64,000 bases of DNA from Actinomycetota bacterium (GCA_963169235.1 CAUJCX010000041.1:21640-85639); one strand, 5' to 3'; shown: positions 9,132 to 19,069, counted from the stretch's first letter. The notes: generated from the letters alone by a model not told the origin. Numbers and translations: made by a program.

Positions 9132-10468
9132 GCGGCGCCCACCTCCAGAGCGCGGGGCAACGCCCGTTCGAACGGGACGTCGGGCCGGAGCATCTCGAGC
9201 TCGCCGGCCAGCAGTTCCGAGCGCGAGCGGCTCGGCAGCGGCAACACCCTCCTGCGGGTGGGCCGCCCGGCAGTGTAGACCACCACGGCCGCCGATTCCC
9301 TCTCGGGGATGCGCTCGATGCTGAGGTGCTGTGGGCCCCCGGCGTCGACGTGCACCTCCACCAGGCCGGTGATGTCGACGTCGGCGCGCGGGTGCAGCTC
9401 GACCATCAGCTTGTCGCCGATGGCCTCGCGGAACCAGCCCGCGAACAGCAGCGCATCAGGGGTGGGCTGCGCACCGGCGTACCAGATCTGCAACACCGAT
9501 CCGCGCCGCATGCGGTCGGCGTGGTGCCGGTCGATCAACTGGGTGATGAGCTGCCGCCACGTGGTCAGGCGCGCCCACGCCAGGTCGGTGACCGACACCC
9601 GCCCGGCACTCACCACCTCGGCCAGCTGCGCCAGCGCGACCATCGCGTCGGGTTCGCGCTCGGCCTCGGTCACCACGCGGTCGACGGTGTCCTCGATCTC
9701 GCGGTACAGCAGGTCGTCGGGCATCGGCACGCCCGGCCACCACAGGTACACGGGCAGGTCGGACCGCAACAGCGGGATGATGGCGCTGGCGACGCCCTCG
9801 GGCTGGTCGGTGTGCAGCATCAGGCGGATCAGCTCCACCTGCACCGACGCACGGCCACGGAACACCGTCGCCCGGGTCTCGAGGTGCGCGTCGATGCCGC
9901 CCTTGCCCCCCACGGTCTTCACGATGAGGGCGCGGGACGGCTGGTGGTCGCTCATCGACTCGATGATCGACTCCACCTCGTGCGCGCTCTCGTCGTCGGC
10001 CACCGCCACCAGGTTCAGCACGCTCGCGGACGGCACGGGGCGCCCGTCCGGCTCCACCCGCAGCGCGTGCAGGTGGCGGGCCAGCTCGGTGACCGACGTG
10101 ACGGTGCCGTCCCACTCGTGCTGCGTCCCAGCCGGGCGGGTGGACGTGGCGCGGGCCTTGCGGGGGGCGGGCTTGCGCGCGGCGGGCTTCTTGGCGGCGC
10201 TCTTCGTGGCGGTGGGCTTCTTCGCGGTCGCCGCCTTCGTGGGGGTGGGCTTCTTCGTGGCCGTCGTCTTCGTTGCGGGCTTCCTCGCGGCGGGCTTCGT
10301 GGCGGTGGGCTTCTTCGCCGCCTCGGACTTCGACGTGGACGCGGCCGGCTTCGCGGCGGCCGTCGTCTTCGCCTCCGCCTTGGACTTCGACGCGGACGGC
10401 TTCGCGGGCGCCTTCTTCGCCGCCGACGCGCGGGTACGGCGCGCGGGCGTGTCGCCCGCGGCGGTCAC
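9128..10468 (-). CDS. opcA: Glucose-6-phosphate dehydrogenase assembly protein OpcA with basic N-terminal tail
   Basis: OpcA is needed for active, redox-tuned G6PD in actinobacteria and cyanobacteria. The conserved core (WDGTVTSVTELARHLHALR to ELEMLRPD, with DLPVYLWWPG and AWARLTTWRQL) occupies residues ~115-446. The GTG start at 10468 overlaps the zwf stop (GTGA). Unusually, the first ~110 residues are a low-complexity Lys/Ala/Pro/Thr tail with repeated KKPTATK- and KPA-like units, resembling histone H1 or HU-type nucleoid tails. The 446-residue length is explained by this extension over a core of ~330. The tail shares the operon's base composition and looks in frame. Confidence 0.9.
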   Translation of the reverse strand: MTAAGDTPARRTRASAAKKAPAKPSASKSKAEAKTTAAAKPAASTSKSEAAKKPTATKPAARKPATKTTATKKPTPTKAATAKKPTATKSAAKKPAARKPAPRKARATSTRPAGTQHEWDGTVTSVTELARHLHALRVEPDGRPVPSASVLNLVAVADDESAHEVESIIESMSDHQPSRALIVKTVGGKGGIDAHLETRATVFRGRASVQVELIRLMLHTDQPEGVASAIIPLLRSDLPVYLWWPGVPMPDDLLYREIEDTVDRVVTEAEREPDAMVALAQLAEVVSAGRVSVTDLAWARLTTWRQLITQLIDRHHADRMRRGSVLQIWYAGAQPTPDALLFAGWFREAIGDKLMVELHPRADVDITGLVEVHVDAGGPQHLSIERIPERESAAVVVYTAGRPTRRRVLPLPSRSRSELLAGELEMLRPDVPFERALPRALEVGAA

Positions 10469-12000
10469 AGCCGCCTCCAGCGCCGCCCGTCGCGGGCCAT
10501 CAGGTCGTCGGACGACTCCGGGCCCCACGACCCGGCGTCGTAGTTGGGGAAGTCGGCCGCGCTGCCCGCCCAGGCCGTCAGCACCTGGTCCACGATCTCC
10601 CAGGCCGTCTCCACCTCGTCCCAGCGCGCGAACAGGGTGCTGTCGCCCACCAGCGCGTCCAGCAAGAGGCGCTCGTACGCCTCGGGGGAGCCCTTCAGGA
10701 ACGACGAGCCGTAGCTGAAGTCCATGCTGACCGTGCGCAGGTCGACGCTGGGCCCGGGCACCTTCGCCACGAACTTCAGCGATGCGCCCTCGTCCGGCTG
10801 GATGCGCAGCGTCAGCAGGTTCGGCGTCACCGTCTCCACCGGCGTCTCGAGGAACGGCAGGTGCGGGGGGGACCGGAACTGCACGGCGATCTCGGTGGCG
10901 CGCTTGGGCAGCCGCTTCGCGGCGCGCAGGTAGAACGGGGTGCCCGCCCAGCGCCAGTTCTCCACCCGCACCTTCAGGGCCACGAACGTCTCGGTGTTGG
11001 AGTTGGGGTCGACCTTCTCCTCCTCCCGGTACCCCGGCACCGGCACGCCGGCGATGTATCCGGGCCCGTACTGGCCCCGCGCGGCGACCTCGGCCACCTC
11101 CTCCACCCGCACCGGCGGGATGGCGCGCAGCACCTTCACCTTCTCGTCGTGCACGTCGCGGCTGTCGAAGCGGGCGGGGGGCTCCATCGCCACCAGCGAC
11201 AGCACCTGGAACAGGTGGTTCTGCAGGATGTCGCGCAGGGCGCCGGCGCCGTCGTAGTAGCCGCCGCGGCCCTCGACCCCCAGGTCCTCGGCGGCCGTGA
11301 TCTGCACGTGGTCCACGTAGCGCCGGTTCCACAGCGGCTCGAAGATGAGGTTGCCGAACCTCAGCACCATCAGGTTCTGGACGGTCTCCTTGCCCAGGTA
11401 GTGATCGATGCGGTACACCTGCGCCTCGGCGAACACCTGCGAGAGCTCCTGGTTCAGCGCCTGCGCCGTGGCCAGGTCCTCGCCGAACGGCTTCTCGACC
11501 ACCAGCCGGCGGTAGACGCCGTCCGACTCGTCGGCAAGCCCCACCTTGCCCAGGTTCATCGCGATCACCGGGAAGAACGTGGGCGCCGTCGCCAGGTAGA
11601 ACAGCCGGTTGCCGCGCGTGCCCAGGTCGGCGTCGGCCTCCTTCAGCAGCGCGTCCAGCCGCTGGTACAGATCGAGGTCGTCGAATGATCCCGACACGTA
11701 GCGCAGGCGCTGCGCGAAGCCGTGCCAGACCTCGTCGTCCACCTCGCCGTTGCGGCTGTGCTCGCTGATGGCCGCCTTCATCTCGGTGCGGAACTCGTCG
11801 TCCGACCACGGCGTCAGCGCCACGCCCACGATCACCATCTCGGGCGGCAGGAGCTGCTGCAGCGCCAGGTTGTAAAGCGCCGGCATCAGCTTGCGGTGCG
11901 AGAGGTCGCCGGACGCGCCGAACACCACCACGGCCGTGGGCGCGGGCGTGCGGTTGAGCCGCCACCCCAGGTCGAACGGGCTGTCGCTCGCGGTCGTCAC
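10465..12000 (-). CDS. zwf: Glucose-6-phosphate 1-dehydrogenase
   Basis: Oxidises glucose 6-phosphate to 6-phosphogluconolactone with NADP+. 511 residues, normal length. The N-terminal Rossmann motif is VVFGASGDLSHRKLMPAL; VVEKPFGEDLATA and the active-site RIDHYLGKETVQN follow, with FEPLWNRRYVDHVQI and a full C-terminal domain. The GTG start at 12000 overlaps the gnd stop (GTGA) and its own stop overlaps opcA, giving tight translational coupling. Confidence 0.97.
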   Translation of the reverse strand: MTTASDSPFDLGWRLNRTPAPTAVVVFGASGDLSHRKLMPALYNLALQQLLPPEMVIVGVALTPWSDDEFRTEMKAAISEHSRNGEVDDEVWHGFAQRLRYVSGSFDDLDLYQRLDALLKEADADLGTRGNRLFYLATAPTFFPVIAMNLGKVGLADESDGVYRRLVVEKPFGEDLATAQALNQELSQVFAEAQVYRIDHYLGKETVQNLMVLRFGNLIFEPLWNRRYVDHVQITAAEDLGVEGRGGYYDGAGALRDILQNHLFQVLSLVAMEPPARFDSRDVHDEKVKVLRAIPPVRVEEVAEVAARGQYGPGYIAGVPVPGYREEEKVDPNSNTETFVALKVRVENWRWAGTPFYLRAAKRLPKRATEIAVQFRSPPHLPFLETPVETVTPNLLTLRIQPDEGASLKFVAKVPGPSVDLRTVSMDFSYGSSFLKGSPEAYERLLLDALVGDSTLFARWDEVETAWEIVDQVLTAWAGSAADFPNYDAGSWGPESSDDLMARDGRRWRRL

Positions 12001-12893
12001 TGGTGCTTGACGGCGTGACCGCCGAACTCGCGCCGCAGGGCCGCCACCACCTGCGCGGTGAAGCTGACGTCCTGGCGCGAGCGGAACCGCTCCAGCAGCG
12101 ACAGCGTGATGATGGGGGCCGGCACGTTGGTGTCGATGGCCTGCGCCACCGTCCAGCGGCCTTCGCCGGAGTCCTCCACGTAGTCCTTCACCGAGGCCAG
12201 GTCGGGCTCGCGGGTGAGGGCGGCCGCAGTCAGGTCCAGCAGCCAGCTGCGGATGACCGTGCCGTGGCGCCACGCCTCGGCGACGGCTCCCAGGTCGAGG
12301 TCGAACTCGCTGGCCTTGAGGATCTCGAAGCCCTCGGCGTAGGCCTGCATCAGCCCGTACTCGATGCCGTTGTGCACCATCTTGGTGAAGTGGCCGGCAC
12401 CGGCGGGGCCCGCGTGCACCAGGCCGCCGTCCGGCGGGGCCAGGGCCGTGAGCGCGGGCTCCATGCGGGCGAACGACGCGTCGTCGCCGCCGGCCATCAG
12501 CCCGAAGCCCTCGGTGAGCCCCCACACGCCGCCCGAGACGCCGATGTCCATGAACGCCAGCCCGTGCGCCTCGGCCTTCCGGGCGCGCCGCTGGGAGTCG
12601 TGGAAGTTGGAGTTGCCGCCGTCGATGATGAGGTCGCCGGGCTCCAGGATGTCGTGGAGCTGGGTGATGACCTCCTCGGTGGGGTCGCCCGCGGGCACCA
12701 TCACCCACGCGACGCGCGGGGCGGCCAGTTGCTCGCGGATGCCGGCCAGCGCCACCGGCCCCTCCCCGCCGCGCTCGGCCACCTTCGCGGCCTCGGCGTG
12801 CGGGTCGACCACCACGACGCGGTGCCCTGCCTGGGTGAGCCGGCCGGTGAGCCCGGAGCCCATCCGCCCGAACCCGATCATCGCCAGTTCCAC
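11997..12893 (-). CDS. gnd: 6-phosphogluconate dehydrogenase, short (~300-residue) type
   Basis: Oxidative decarboxylation of 6-phosphogluconate to ribulose 5-phosphate. 298 residues, i.e. the short GntZ/YqeC-like form rather than the ~470-residue enzyme. Motifs: MIGFGRMGSGL dinucleotide loop, VMVPAGDPTEEV, DGGNSNFHDS, DIGVSGGVWGLTEGFGLMAGG and GPAGAGHFTKMVHNGIEYG (catalytic Lys and substrate contacts). GTG start with AGGAGG 7 nt upstream. First gene of the operon; tkt lies 97 bp upstream on the same strand. Short forms are often NAD-preferring, but cofactor use cannot be read here. Confidence 0.93.
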   Translation of the reverse strand: MELAMIGFGRMGSGLTGRLTQAGHRVVVVDPHAEAAKVAERGGEGPVALAGIREQLAAPRVAWVMVPAGDPTEEVITQLHDILEPGDLIIDGGNSNFHDSQRRARKAEAHGLAFMDIGVSGGVWGLTEGFGLMAGGDDASFARMEPALTALAPPDGGLVHAGPAGAGHFTKMVHNGIEYGLMQAYAEGFEILKASEFDLDLGAVAEAWRHGTVIRSWLLDLTAAALTREPDLASVKDYVEDSGEGRWTVAQAIDTNVPAPIITLSLLERFRSRQDVSFTAQVVAALRREFGGHAVKHQ

Positions 12894-12990
12894 GTGCCAA
12901 CCTCCTGGTCGGGGGCACCCCGGGTGGGAGTGCCCGTGAGAGAGTGCACCGCGGTGGGTCTCACCGCACGCGGCACGGTCCCCGCGCCAC

Positions 12991-14973
12991 CTACCGCCCC
13001 AGCTGGTCCCGCGCGGCCTGCGCCACCGACTCGGCCGTGATGCCCAGATACGCCATGGCCTCGGGACCGGGTGCGGACGCGCCGAAGCGGTCGATCGTGA
13101 CCAGCTCGCCGTCGATCCCCACCCAGCGGTGCCAGCCCAGCGACGCCGCCGCCTCCACCGCCACGCGGGCCGTGATGGACGGGGGCAGCACCGAGTCGCG
13201 GTACTCCTTCGGCTGGCGGCCGAACAGCTCGAAGCTGGGCAGGCTCACCACCCGGGCGTCGATGCCGTCGCCCTTCAGCAGGTCGGCGGCCTCCAGCGAC
13301 AGCGGCACCTCGCTGCCCGTGGCCACCAGGATGCAGTCGGCGCCGTCGCGCACCACGTACCCGCCCTTGTCCACCGGAGGCGTCCCCTCCATGGTGGGCA
13401 GGCCCTGGCGCGTCAGCACCAGCACGGTGGGGCCGTCGCTGCGGGAGATCGCCACCTTCCAGGCGGCGGCCACCTCGGTGGCGTCCGCGGGGCGCAGCAC
13501 CACGGTGTTGGGGATGGCCCGTAGGCCGGCCAGCTGCTCGATGGGCTGGTGGGTGGGGCCGTCCTCACCCAGCGCCACCGAGTCGTGCGTGTACACGAAG
13601 ATCGACGGCAGCCGCATCAGCGCGGCCATGCGGATCGTGTTCTTCATGTAGTCCGAGAACGTCAGGAACGTCGAGCACAGGGGCCGCAGCCCGCCGTGGG
13701 CGACGAGGGCGTTGGTGATCGCGCCCATCGCGAACTCGCGCACGCCGTAGCGGATGTTGCGGCCCGCGTACTCGCCGTGGGCGACGTCGCCGCCGTCCTT
13801 GATGGTGGTCGACGTCGACGACGACAGGTCGGCGGCGCCCTGCACCAGCTCCGGGATGGTGCCGGCCAGCCCGTTGATGGCGGTGCCGGACGACGCGCGG
13901 GTGGCCACCGACGCACCGGCCTCGAACGTGGGCAGCCCCTTCTCCCAGCCATCGGGGAGGACGCCCTCGGTCACCCGCGTGAACTCGGCGGCCAGGTCGG
14001 GGTGGGCCTCGCGGTACGCCGCGAAGCGCGCGTTCCACTCGTCCTGGGCGCGCGTGCCCCGCTCGCGCAGTTCGTCGGCCCAGGCGGCCACGTCGTCGGG
14101 CACCAGGAACTGCGCGTCCTCGGGCCAGCCGTAATTGCGCTTGGCGCCCGCGGCCTCCTCGGCCCCCAACGGCGAGCCGTGCGCCGCGGCGGTGTCCTGC
14201 TTGGTGGGCGCGCCGAAGCCGATGTGGGTGCGGCACCGCACCAGCGTGGGGCGTCCGTCCGACTCGGCGGCCTCGTCCAGCACCCGGCTGATCTGCGCGG
14301 CGTCGTTGCCGTCGGTGATGTCGAGCACCCGCCAGCCGTACGCCGCGAAGCGCCCCGGTACCTGCTCCGAGAACGACAACGAGGCGGGGCCGTCCAGCGT
14401 GACGTCGTTGTCGTCGTACACCATCACCAGGCGGTCGAGGCCCAGGTGGCCGGCCAGCGAACCCGCCTCGTGCGAGATGCCCTCCATCAGGTCGCCGTCC
14501 GAGCAGATGCACCACGTGCGGTGGTCGACGATCGCGTGTCCCTCGCGGTTGTAGCGGGCCGCCAGCATGCGCTCGGCCAGCGCGAAGCCCACGGCGTTCG
14601 CGACCCCCTGGCCCAGCGGGCCGGTGGTGATCTCCACGCCGGGCGTGTCGCCGCGCTCGGGGTGTCCCGGCGTCTCGGACCCCAGCTGCCGGAACGCCTT
14701 GATCTCGTCCATCGACAGGGCGTACCCCGACAGGTGCAGCAGGCTGTACAGCAGCATCGACGCGTGGCCCGCCGACAGCACGAACCGGTCGCGGTCGACC
14801 CAGCCGGGGTCGGACGGCGCGTGCGCCATCTGGCGGGAGAACAGCTCCCAGCCCACCGGCGCGAGGCCCATCGGCGCGCCGGGATGGCCGCTGTTGGCCT
14901 TCTCGACGGCGTCGATCGACAGCGTGCGGATGGTCGTCGCCACCAGCTCGGGCGATGCGAGCTCACGTGCCAC
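12991..14973 (-). CDS. tkt: Transketolase
   Basis: Thiamine diphosphate enzyme of the non-oxidative pentose phosphate pathway. 660 residues. N-terminal TPP domain with [24 protein letters not shown] and the [12 protein letters not shown]...[11 protein letters not shown]g/TPP motif. The pyrimidine domain contains [36 protein letters not shown] and [17 protein letters not shown]. Start chosen at GTG 14973, which has GAGGTG 6 nt upstream; an in-frame GTG three codons earlier is the alternative. Sits just upstream of gnd, the typical actinobacterial grouping of pentose-phosphate genes (no transaldolase is present here). Confidence 0.96.
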   Translation of the reverse strand: MARELASPELVATTIRTLSIDAVEKANSGHPGAPMGLAPVGWELFSRQMAHAPSDPGWVDRDRFVLSAGHASMLLYSLLHLSGYALSMDEIKAFRQLGSETPGHPERGDTPGVEITTGPLGQGVANAVGFALAERMLAARYNREGHAIVDHRTWCICSDGDLMEGISHEAGSLAGHLGLDRLVMVYDDNDVTLDGPASLSFSEQVPGRFAAYGWRVLDITDGNDAAQISRVLDEAAESDGRPTLVRCRTHIGFGAPTKQDTAAAHGSPLGAEEAAGAKRNYGWPEDAQFLVPDDVAAWADELRERGTRAQDEWNARFAAYREAHPDLAAEFTRVTEGVLPDGWEKGLPTFEAGASVATRASSGTAINGLAGTIPELVQGAADLSSSTSTTIKDGGDVAHGEYAGRNIRYGVREFAMGAITNALVAHGGLRPLCSTFLTFSDYMKNTIRMAALMRLPSIFVYTHDSVALGEDGPTHQPIEQLAGLRAIPNTVVLRPADATEVAAAWKVAISRSDGPTVLVLTRQGLPTMEGTPPVDKGGYVVRDGADCILVATGSEVPLSLEAADLLKGDGIDARVVSLPSFELFGRQPKEYRDSVLPPSITARVAVEAAASLGWHRWVGIDGELVTIDRFGASAPGPEAMAYLGITAESVAQAARDQLGR

Positions 14974-15047
14974 GGAGTTCACCTCACGGTGGGGGAAAGG
15001 AGCGACAGCGAGTCTAGTCCACCCTTCGCGACCCGGCGCCCGCCCGG

Positions 15048-16472
15048 TCAGCGCGCCCCGTGCGGGTGGCTCTCGCTGAGGCCGGCGGGCGTGATGCGCA
15101 CGAAGCGGCCGCGCGCGTTCATCTCGCGGATGGTGTGCGCGTCGCTGTAGCTCATGCCGCTGCGCAGGCCGCCCACCATGGTGCGCACCACGTCGGCCGC
15201 GGGCTCGCGCAGCGGCACCACGGTCTCGACCCCCTCGGGCACGACGGGGGTGAACTCCTCCTCGCCCTGCTCCTCGACGCCGCGCCGGGCCTCCGCCGCG
15301 GGCGCGGACGCCATGCCGCGGAACACCTTCACCCTGCGTCCGTCGCGCACCACGGCCACGCCGGGGCTCTCGGGGGTGCCAGCCAGCAGGCCGCCCAGCA
15401 TCACGCTCTCGGCCCCGCCGGCGATGGCCTTCGCGACGTCGCCCGGATAGCGCACGCCGCCGTCGGCGATCACCGGCACGTTGAACTCGGCGCAGGCCGC
15501 CGCGCACCGCATGACCGCGGTCAGCTGGGGCACGCCGACGCCGGCCACCAGGCGGGTGGTGCACACCGAGCCGGGCCCCACGCCCACCTTCACGGCGTCC
15601 GCGCCGGCCTCGGCCAGGTCGCGGGCGCCCTCGGCCGTGGCGACGTTGCCGGCGATGATGTCGACGCCCGGCACGGCGCGCTTCACCACGTCGATGGCCG
15701 CGATGGCGTGCTCGGCGTGGCCGTGGGCGATGTCGAGCACCAGCACGTCGGCGCCGGCCTCGGCCAGGGCGGTGGCCCGCTCGATGTAGTCGCCCCGCAC
15801 GCCAATGGCGGCGCCCACCGACAGGCGCCCCCGCGCGTCCGTGCTGGCCTCGGGACGCTGCTCCAGAAGCAGCAGGTCCTTCATGGTCACCAGGCCGGCG
15901 ACCCCGCCGTCGTCGTCCACCAGGGGCAGCTTCTCCACTCGGGCTTCGCGCATGCGCGCGAGGGCCTCGGGCGACGAGATGCCGCGCGCGCCCACCGCCA
16001 GCCGCTCGCGGGGGGTCATGGCCTCGGCGACGGTCACGGCGCCGTCGGCCATCTCCACGTCGCGGCGCGTCAGCATGCCCGCCAGGCGGCCCTGGTCGAC
16101 GACCACGAGGCCGCTGACCCCGCGGTCGACCATCACGCGGCGGGCCTCCGCCAGCGTCTGCGTCGCGGCGACGGTGTGCGGATCCTCGATGATCTTCGCC
16201 TCGGCGCGTTTCACGCGCCGCACCTGGGCGGCCTGCTCCTCGACGGACAGGAAGCGGTGGATGATGCCGATGCCGCCCGCGCGCGCCATGGCGATGCCCA
16301 TCGCCGACTCGCACACCGTGTCCATGTTGGCCGCCACGATGGGCATGGCGATGCGGACGTTGCGGGTGAGGCGGGTGGACGTGTCGACGTCGCTGCGCGA
16401 GCGGATGGTGCTGCGCTGCGGCACCAGCATCACGTCGTCGTACGAGAGCGCCAGGGGGATGTCGTCGGGCAT
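15048..16472 (-). CDS. guaB: IMP dehydrogenase / GMP reductase-family enzyme with CBS pair
   Basis: Catalyses a step of guanine nucleotide interconversion; IMP dehydrogenase is the more likely role. 474 residues: TIM-barrel start [25 protein letters not shown], two CBS domains at ~90-205 ([32 protein letters not shown]), then [14 protein letters not shown], the catalytic-cysteine loop [21 protein letters not shown] and the flap/second-site region [12 protein letters not shown]...PEGVETVVP. The canonical IMPDH YRGMGS and EGR motifs are altered, so GMP reductase activity cannot be excluded. Start set at ATG 16472; a TTG at 16490 would add six residues and no clear ribosome-binding site decides between them. 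Confidence 0.85.
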   Translation of the reverse strand: MPDDIPLALSYDDVMLVPQRSTIRSRSDVDTSTRLTRNVRIAMPIVAANMDTVCESAMGIAMARAGGIGIIHRFLSVEEQAAQVRRVKRAEAKIIEDPHTVAATQTLAEARRVMVDRGVSGLVVVDQGRLAGMLTRRDVEMADGAVTVAEAMTPRERLAVGARGISSPEALARMREARVEKLPLVDDDGGVAGLVTMKDLLLLEQRPEASTDARGRLSVGAAIGVRGDYIERATALAEAGADVLVLDIAHGHAEHAIAAIDVVKRAVPGVDIIAGNVATAEGARDLAEAGADAVKVGVGPGSVCTTRLVAGVGVPQLTAVMRCAAACAEFNVPVIADGGVRYPGDVAKAIAGGAESVMLGGLLAGTPESPGVAVVRDGRRVKVFRGMASAPAAEARRGVEEQGEEEFTPVVPEGVETVVPLREPAADVVRTMVGGLRSGMSYSDAHTIREMNARGRFVRITPAGLSESHPHGAR

Positions 16473-16534
16473 GGGCACGGCCGCGGACAATAGCCCACAG
16501 ACCGCCGGGGCACCGCGTGTTCCGGCCCGTCACG

Positions 16535-16540
16535 TATGGT
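16535..16540 (+). promoter_or_regulatory. Probable -10 box for lipoprotein gene
   Basis: TATGGT at 16535-16540, about 62 bp before the lipoprotein GTG, in the 130-bp divergent gap with guaB. No convincing -35 was found. Confidence 0.4.
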
Positions 16541-16602
16541 GGCGGAGGCGCGAGCAGCCGCGCCGTCGTCCGTCTGCGCCGCTCGTCGCCCTCGGGGGAA
16601 GT

Positions 16603-17073
16603 GTGAACCGCCGCCTTGCCAGCGCCATCGTCGCCGTCGCGCTCGCCGTCTCGGGATGCGCGTCAGAATCCCTGTCGCAGCGCACCGACGCGTTGCCGCG
16701 CGGCACCGTGGTCTCGGCCCAGGACTATCTCAACGACGCCGCCACGGTCACCGGCGTGGTGCGGGCGTTCTCGCAGACGCTGTCATCGGCGGGCGACACC
16801 GTCACCATCGCCGAGGCACGCAAGCTCGCGCCGCAACTCACCCAGCAGGCGGCCACGGCCCGCGCGCTGTGTAACCGGCTGTCCGCGGCCCGTCTCGACG
16901 ACACCCGCCTCGAGACGCAGCGGGCCGCCGTCGCCGCGCCGCTCAACCGGGTGTGCGCCACCATGGAGACGGTGGCCCGGCTGGCCTCGCAGGGCCAGGT
17001 GCGACAGATGATCGAGCGGGCCGACACGCTGCCCGCCGCGATCGACGAGGTGCGCACCGCGGGCGGCCGCTGA
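16603..17073 (+). CDS. Small lipoprotein of unknown function
   Basis: 156 residues. Signal peptide with a lipobox: basic NRRL, hydrophobic [11 protein letters not shown], then SGC with Cys19 as the lipidated residue. The mature part is helical and Ala/Arg/Gln-rich ([36 protein letters not shown]) and resembles a small periplasmic helical bundle. GTG start with a GGGGGA just upstream. The part of the frame before 16603 is a shadow of the IMPDH gene. Followed by a palindromic terminator. Confidence 0.75.
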   Translation: MNRRLASAIVAVALAVSGCASESLSQRTDALPRGTVVSAQDYLNDAATVTGVVRAFSQTLSSAGDTVTIAEARKLAPQLTQQAATARALCNRLSAARLDDTRLETQRAAVAAPLNRVCATMETVARLASQGQVRQMIERADTLPAAIDEVRTAGGR

Positions 17074-17091
17074 CCCGCCCCGGGGCGGGTC
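17072..17091 (+). terminator. Palindrome after lipoprotein gene
   Basis: A 20-bp perfect palindrome (GACCCGCCCC then its complement) begins at the lipoprotein stop codon and can fold as a GC hairpin. Its last bases adjoin the TCA element of the promoter-like site at 17090. Confidence 0.6.
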
Positions 17092-17115
17092 ATGCTTCCG
17101 GCGGAAACTGCCGAT
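17090..17115 (+). promoter_or_regulatory. Flagellar/WhiG-type promoter-like site (TCA-N17-GCCGAT)
   Basis: TCA at 17090 and TGCCGAT ending at 17115, with T-to-G spacing of exactly 20 bp, located 57 bp before the LuxR-type regulator start. One of five intergenic sites with identical spacing. GCCGAT(A) is the -10 element of the FliA/WhiG sigma family. An 8-bp hairpin (17125-17143) lies in the presumed leader. Confidence 0.55.
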
Positions 17116-17171
17116 CCCAAGGAGGCGGGTGGCCACCACCCGCTCGCACAACGCTCCTGGGGGTAACCGCA

Positions 17172-17810
17172 GTGCCCGAGGACCTGGTCCCGCTCGTCAT
17201 CGCCAGCGGGAGCCCCGCCTTCGCCCACGGGCTGGCGGCGTTCCTTCACGACCCGCCGCTCGATCCCATCATCGTCCACACGGTCGACTCGGCCGTGCGC
17301 ATGACGCGCGAGACCAACGCCGCCATGGTGCTCATCGACGACTGGCTCGTGGACGGCGCCGGAATGGACCTGGCGTACGAGCTGCGCCGCTCGCTCATGG
17401 ACGCGCGCACCATGTTCGTCGTCGACGAGAACGACGCGGAGGCCCAGATGAACGCGTTGTCCCTGGGCGCGTCGGGGTGCATCCCGCGCACGTGGGACCG
17501 GGCGATGGTGTGCGAGGCCGTGGCCGACGGGCTGCGCGGCGTGACCCGCTTCGACCTGGACGTCGTGCGCTCGCTGGCCGAGATGGCGCACCGCGGCTCG
17601 GGTGCCGACGCGGCGCTCACCGACCAGGAGCGGGCCGTGCTGCGGCTGATGCGCCAGCACCTGACGTACAAGGAGATCGCCCAGCAGATGGGGCTGTCGT
17701 GGCACACGGTGCGCACGCATGCCCAGTCGGTGCTGCGCAAGAGCGGCGTGCACTCGCGTCGCGACCTGGTGAGCGCCGGGGCCGGGCTGGTGCGGGCGGG
17801 CGTGAGGTGA
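17172..17810 (+). CDS. Response-regulator-like protein with LuxR HTH
   Basis: Transcription factor of 212 residues. The N-terminal receiver-like domain is ~1-125: the acidic pocket is not canonical (VIASGSPAF instead of VADDHP), but MVLIDDWLVDGAG offers an Asp at the phospho-acceptor strand. A NarL/LuxR helix-turn-helix at ~148-205 reads LTDQERAVLRLMRQHLTYKEIAQQMGLSWHTVRTHAQSVLRKSG. GTG start with GGGGG about 8 nt upstream. A WhiG/FliA-type promoter-like site precedes it. The next membrane protein overlaps its stop. Because the N-terminal acidic pair is missing, phosphorylation is doubtful. Confidence 0.82.
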   Translation: MPEDLVPLVIASGSPAFAHGLAAFLHDPPLDPIIVHTVDSAVRMTRETNAAMVLIDDWLVDGAGMDLAYELRRSLMDARTMFVVDENDAEAQMNALSLGASGCIPRTWDRAMVCEAVADGLRGVTRFDLDVVRSLAEMAHRGSGADAALTDQERAVLRLMRQHLTYKEIAQQMGLSWHTVRTHAQSVLRKSGVHSRRDLVSAGAGLVRAGVR

Positions 17811-18136
17811 TCGACCCGCCCGCCGAGGGTGGACTGCTGCGCCGGCGGGTGGCGCCCGCGGCGGGCATGGCGCTGCTGCTGGCGGGTGGGGCCCTGGCCG
17901 TGCGCGTGACGGCCCAGATGCTGTTGCAGGAAACCCCGCACCTGGTGTGGGTCTACACCGCCGCCGCGTGCGTGCTGGCGGGCGTGGCCTTGGTGCTCAT
18001 CGCGCTGCCCGCCATCGCCCGCATCGGCGATGCGGTGACGGCGGGTGATGGCACCGGCGACGTCCCGGACGCGCCCGTCGCCGCGGGGCCGGGCGCCGTG
18101 CACGACACCGCGGCGGTCGGGGCGCCCGCGGCGTAG
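17807..18136 (+). CDS. Small two-helix membrane protein
   Basis: 109 residues, GTG start overlapping the regulator stop (GTGA). Two hydrophobic segments (VAPAAGMALLLAGGALAV and VYTAAACVLAGVALVLIA) and an Ala/Gly/Asp-rich C-terminal tail. No family recognised. Translational coupling suggests a function linked to the preceding regulator. Confidence 0.65.
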   Translation: MIDPPAEGGLLRRRVAPAAGMALLLAGGALAVRVTAQMLLQETPHLVWVYTAAACVLAGVALVLIALPAIARIGDAVTAGDGTGDVPDAPVAAGPGAVHDTAAVGAPAA

Positions 18137-18178
18137 GGGGCGGACGACGCGCCGGCCAAAGGCGCGATACTCGGGCGC

Positions 18179-19060
18179 ATGGCCGGCCTCGACGAGAGCG
18201 CTGTCGGGCGCCCCGGCGGCCCGCGCGTGGTACCCCCCGAGCTCATGGTGCTGGGCGGCATCGCGTCGGTGCAGGTGGGCGGCGCGTGGGCGGCCACGCT
18301 GTTCGACCGGCTCGGGGCCGGGGGCGCATCCCTCTTGCGCCTCGCGTTCGCCGCCGTGGTGCTGTGTGCGATGTGCCGCCCGTCTCTGCGGAAGGCCCGC
18401 CCCCACTGGCGCCTCGTCGCCGCATTCGGCCTGGTGGTGGGGCTGATGAACTACTCGTTCTACGAGGCGATCGCGCGCATCCCCCTGGGGGCGGCCGTCA
18501 CCCTGGAGTTCGCGGGACCACTGGGGCTCGCCGTGCTGTTGTCGCGCCGGCCCGCCGACGTGGCGGCGGCCGTGGTCGCCGCGGCCGGCGTGGTGCTGAT
18601 CACCGACCCGTTCGGCGATCCGCTCGACCCCGCGGGCGCGGGGCTGGCGCTCGCCGCGGGGGCCGCGTGGGCGCTCTACATCCTCTGCGCGCAGGCGACG
18701 TCGAAGGCGTTCGGCAACGGCGACGGCCTCGCGCTCGCGCTCGTCGTGGCCACGGCCGTGCCCCTCGTCCCAGGGGTCGCGCAGGCCGGGCTGGCGCTTG
18801 TCGATCCGTGGCTGCTGGCCGCCGGGGTGGGCATCGCGCTCACGGGCAGCGTGATCCCGTTCTCGCTCGAGACCGCCGCCCTGCGGCGCATGGACGCGCG
18901 GGTCTTCGGCGTGCTGATGAGCCTCGAGCCGGTGGCCGCGGTGCTCGCGGGGCTCCTCATCCTGGCGCAGGGCGTCGGCGGGGCCGACCTGGCCGGGATG
19001 GCGCTGGTCGTGGCGGCGAGCCTCGCGGTCACTCGCCGGCCCGCCGCGCCCGAGGCCTGA
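18179..19060 (+). CDS. EamA/RhtA-family drug/metabolite exporter
   Basis: Inner-membrane DMT-superfamily permease, 293 residues with about ten hydrophobic segments in two EamA halves. Recognisable RhtA-like features: VQVGGAWAATLFDRLGAGGASLLRLAFAA near the N terminus, FYEAIARIPLGAAVTLEFAGPL and, in the second half, FSLETAALRRMDARVFGVLMSLEPVAAVL. RhtA homologues export threonine/homoserine; the substrate here is inferred only by family. Ends at a strong bidirectional hairpin shared with the convergent divIVA-like gene. Confidence 0.85.
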   Translation: MAGLDESAVGRPGGPRVVPPELMVLGGIASVQVGGAWAATLFDRLGAGGASLLRLAFAAVVLCAMCRPSLRKARPHWRLVAAFGLVVGLMNYSFYEAIARIPLGAAVTLEFAGPLGLAVLLSRRPADVAAAVVAAAGVVLITDPFGDPLDPAGAGLALAAGAAWALYILCAQATSKAFGNGDGLALALVVATAVPLVPGVAQAGLALVDPWLLAAGVGIALTGSVIPFSLETAALRRMDARVFGVLMSLEPVAAVLAGLLILAQGVGGADLAGMALVVAASLAVTRRPAAPEA

Positions 19061-19069
19061 CGCGCACGC

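Noticed and set aside
10140..10440. Repetitive DNA in opcA considered as a minisatellite or assembly artefact
   Set aside because: Repeats are imperfect, stay in frame and are explained by a low-complexity Lys/Ala/Pro tail.
12951..12967. Hairpin between tkt and gnd considered as a terminator
   Set aside because: Only 6 bp with a 5-nt loop, no supporting context; tkt and gnd may be co-transcribed.
17125..17143. Hairpin before the LuxR regulator considered as a riboswitch
   Set aside because: Only an 8-bp stem with a 3-nt loop; no conserved aptamer blocks of any class known to me.
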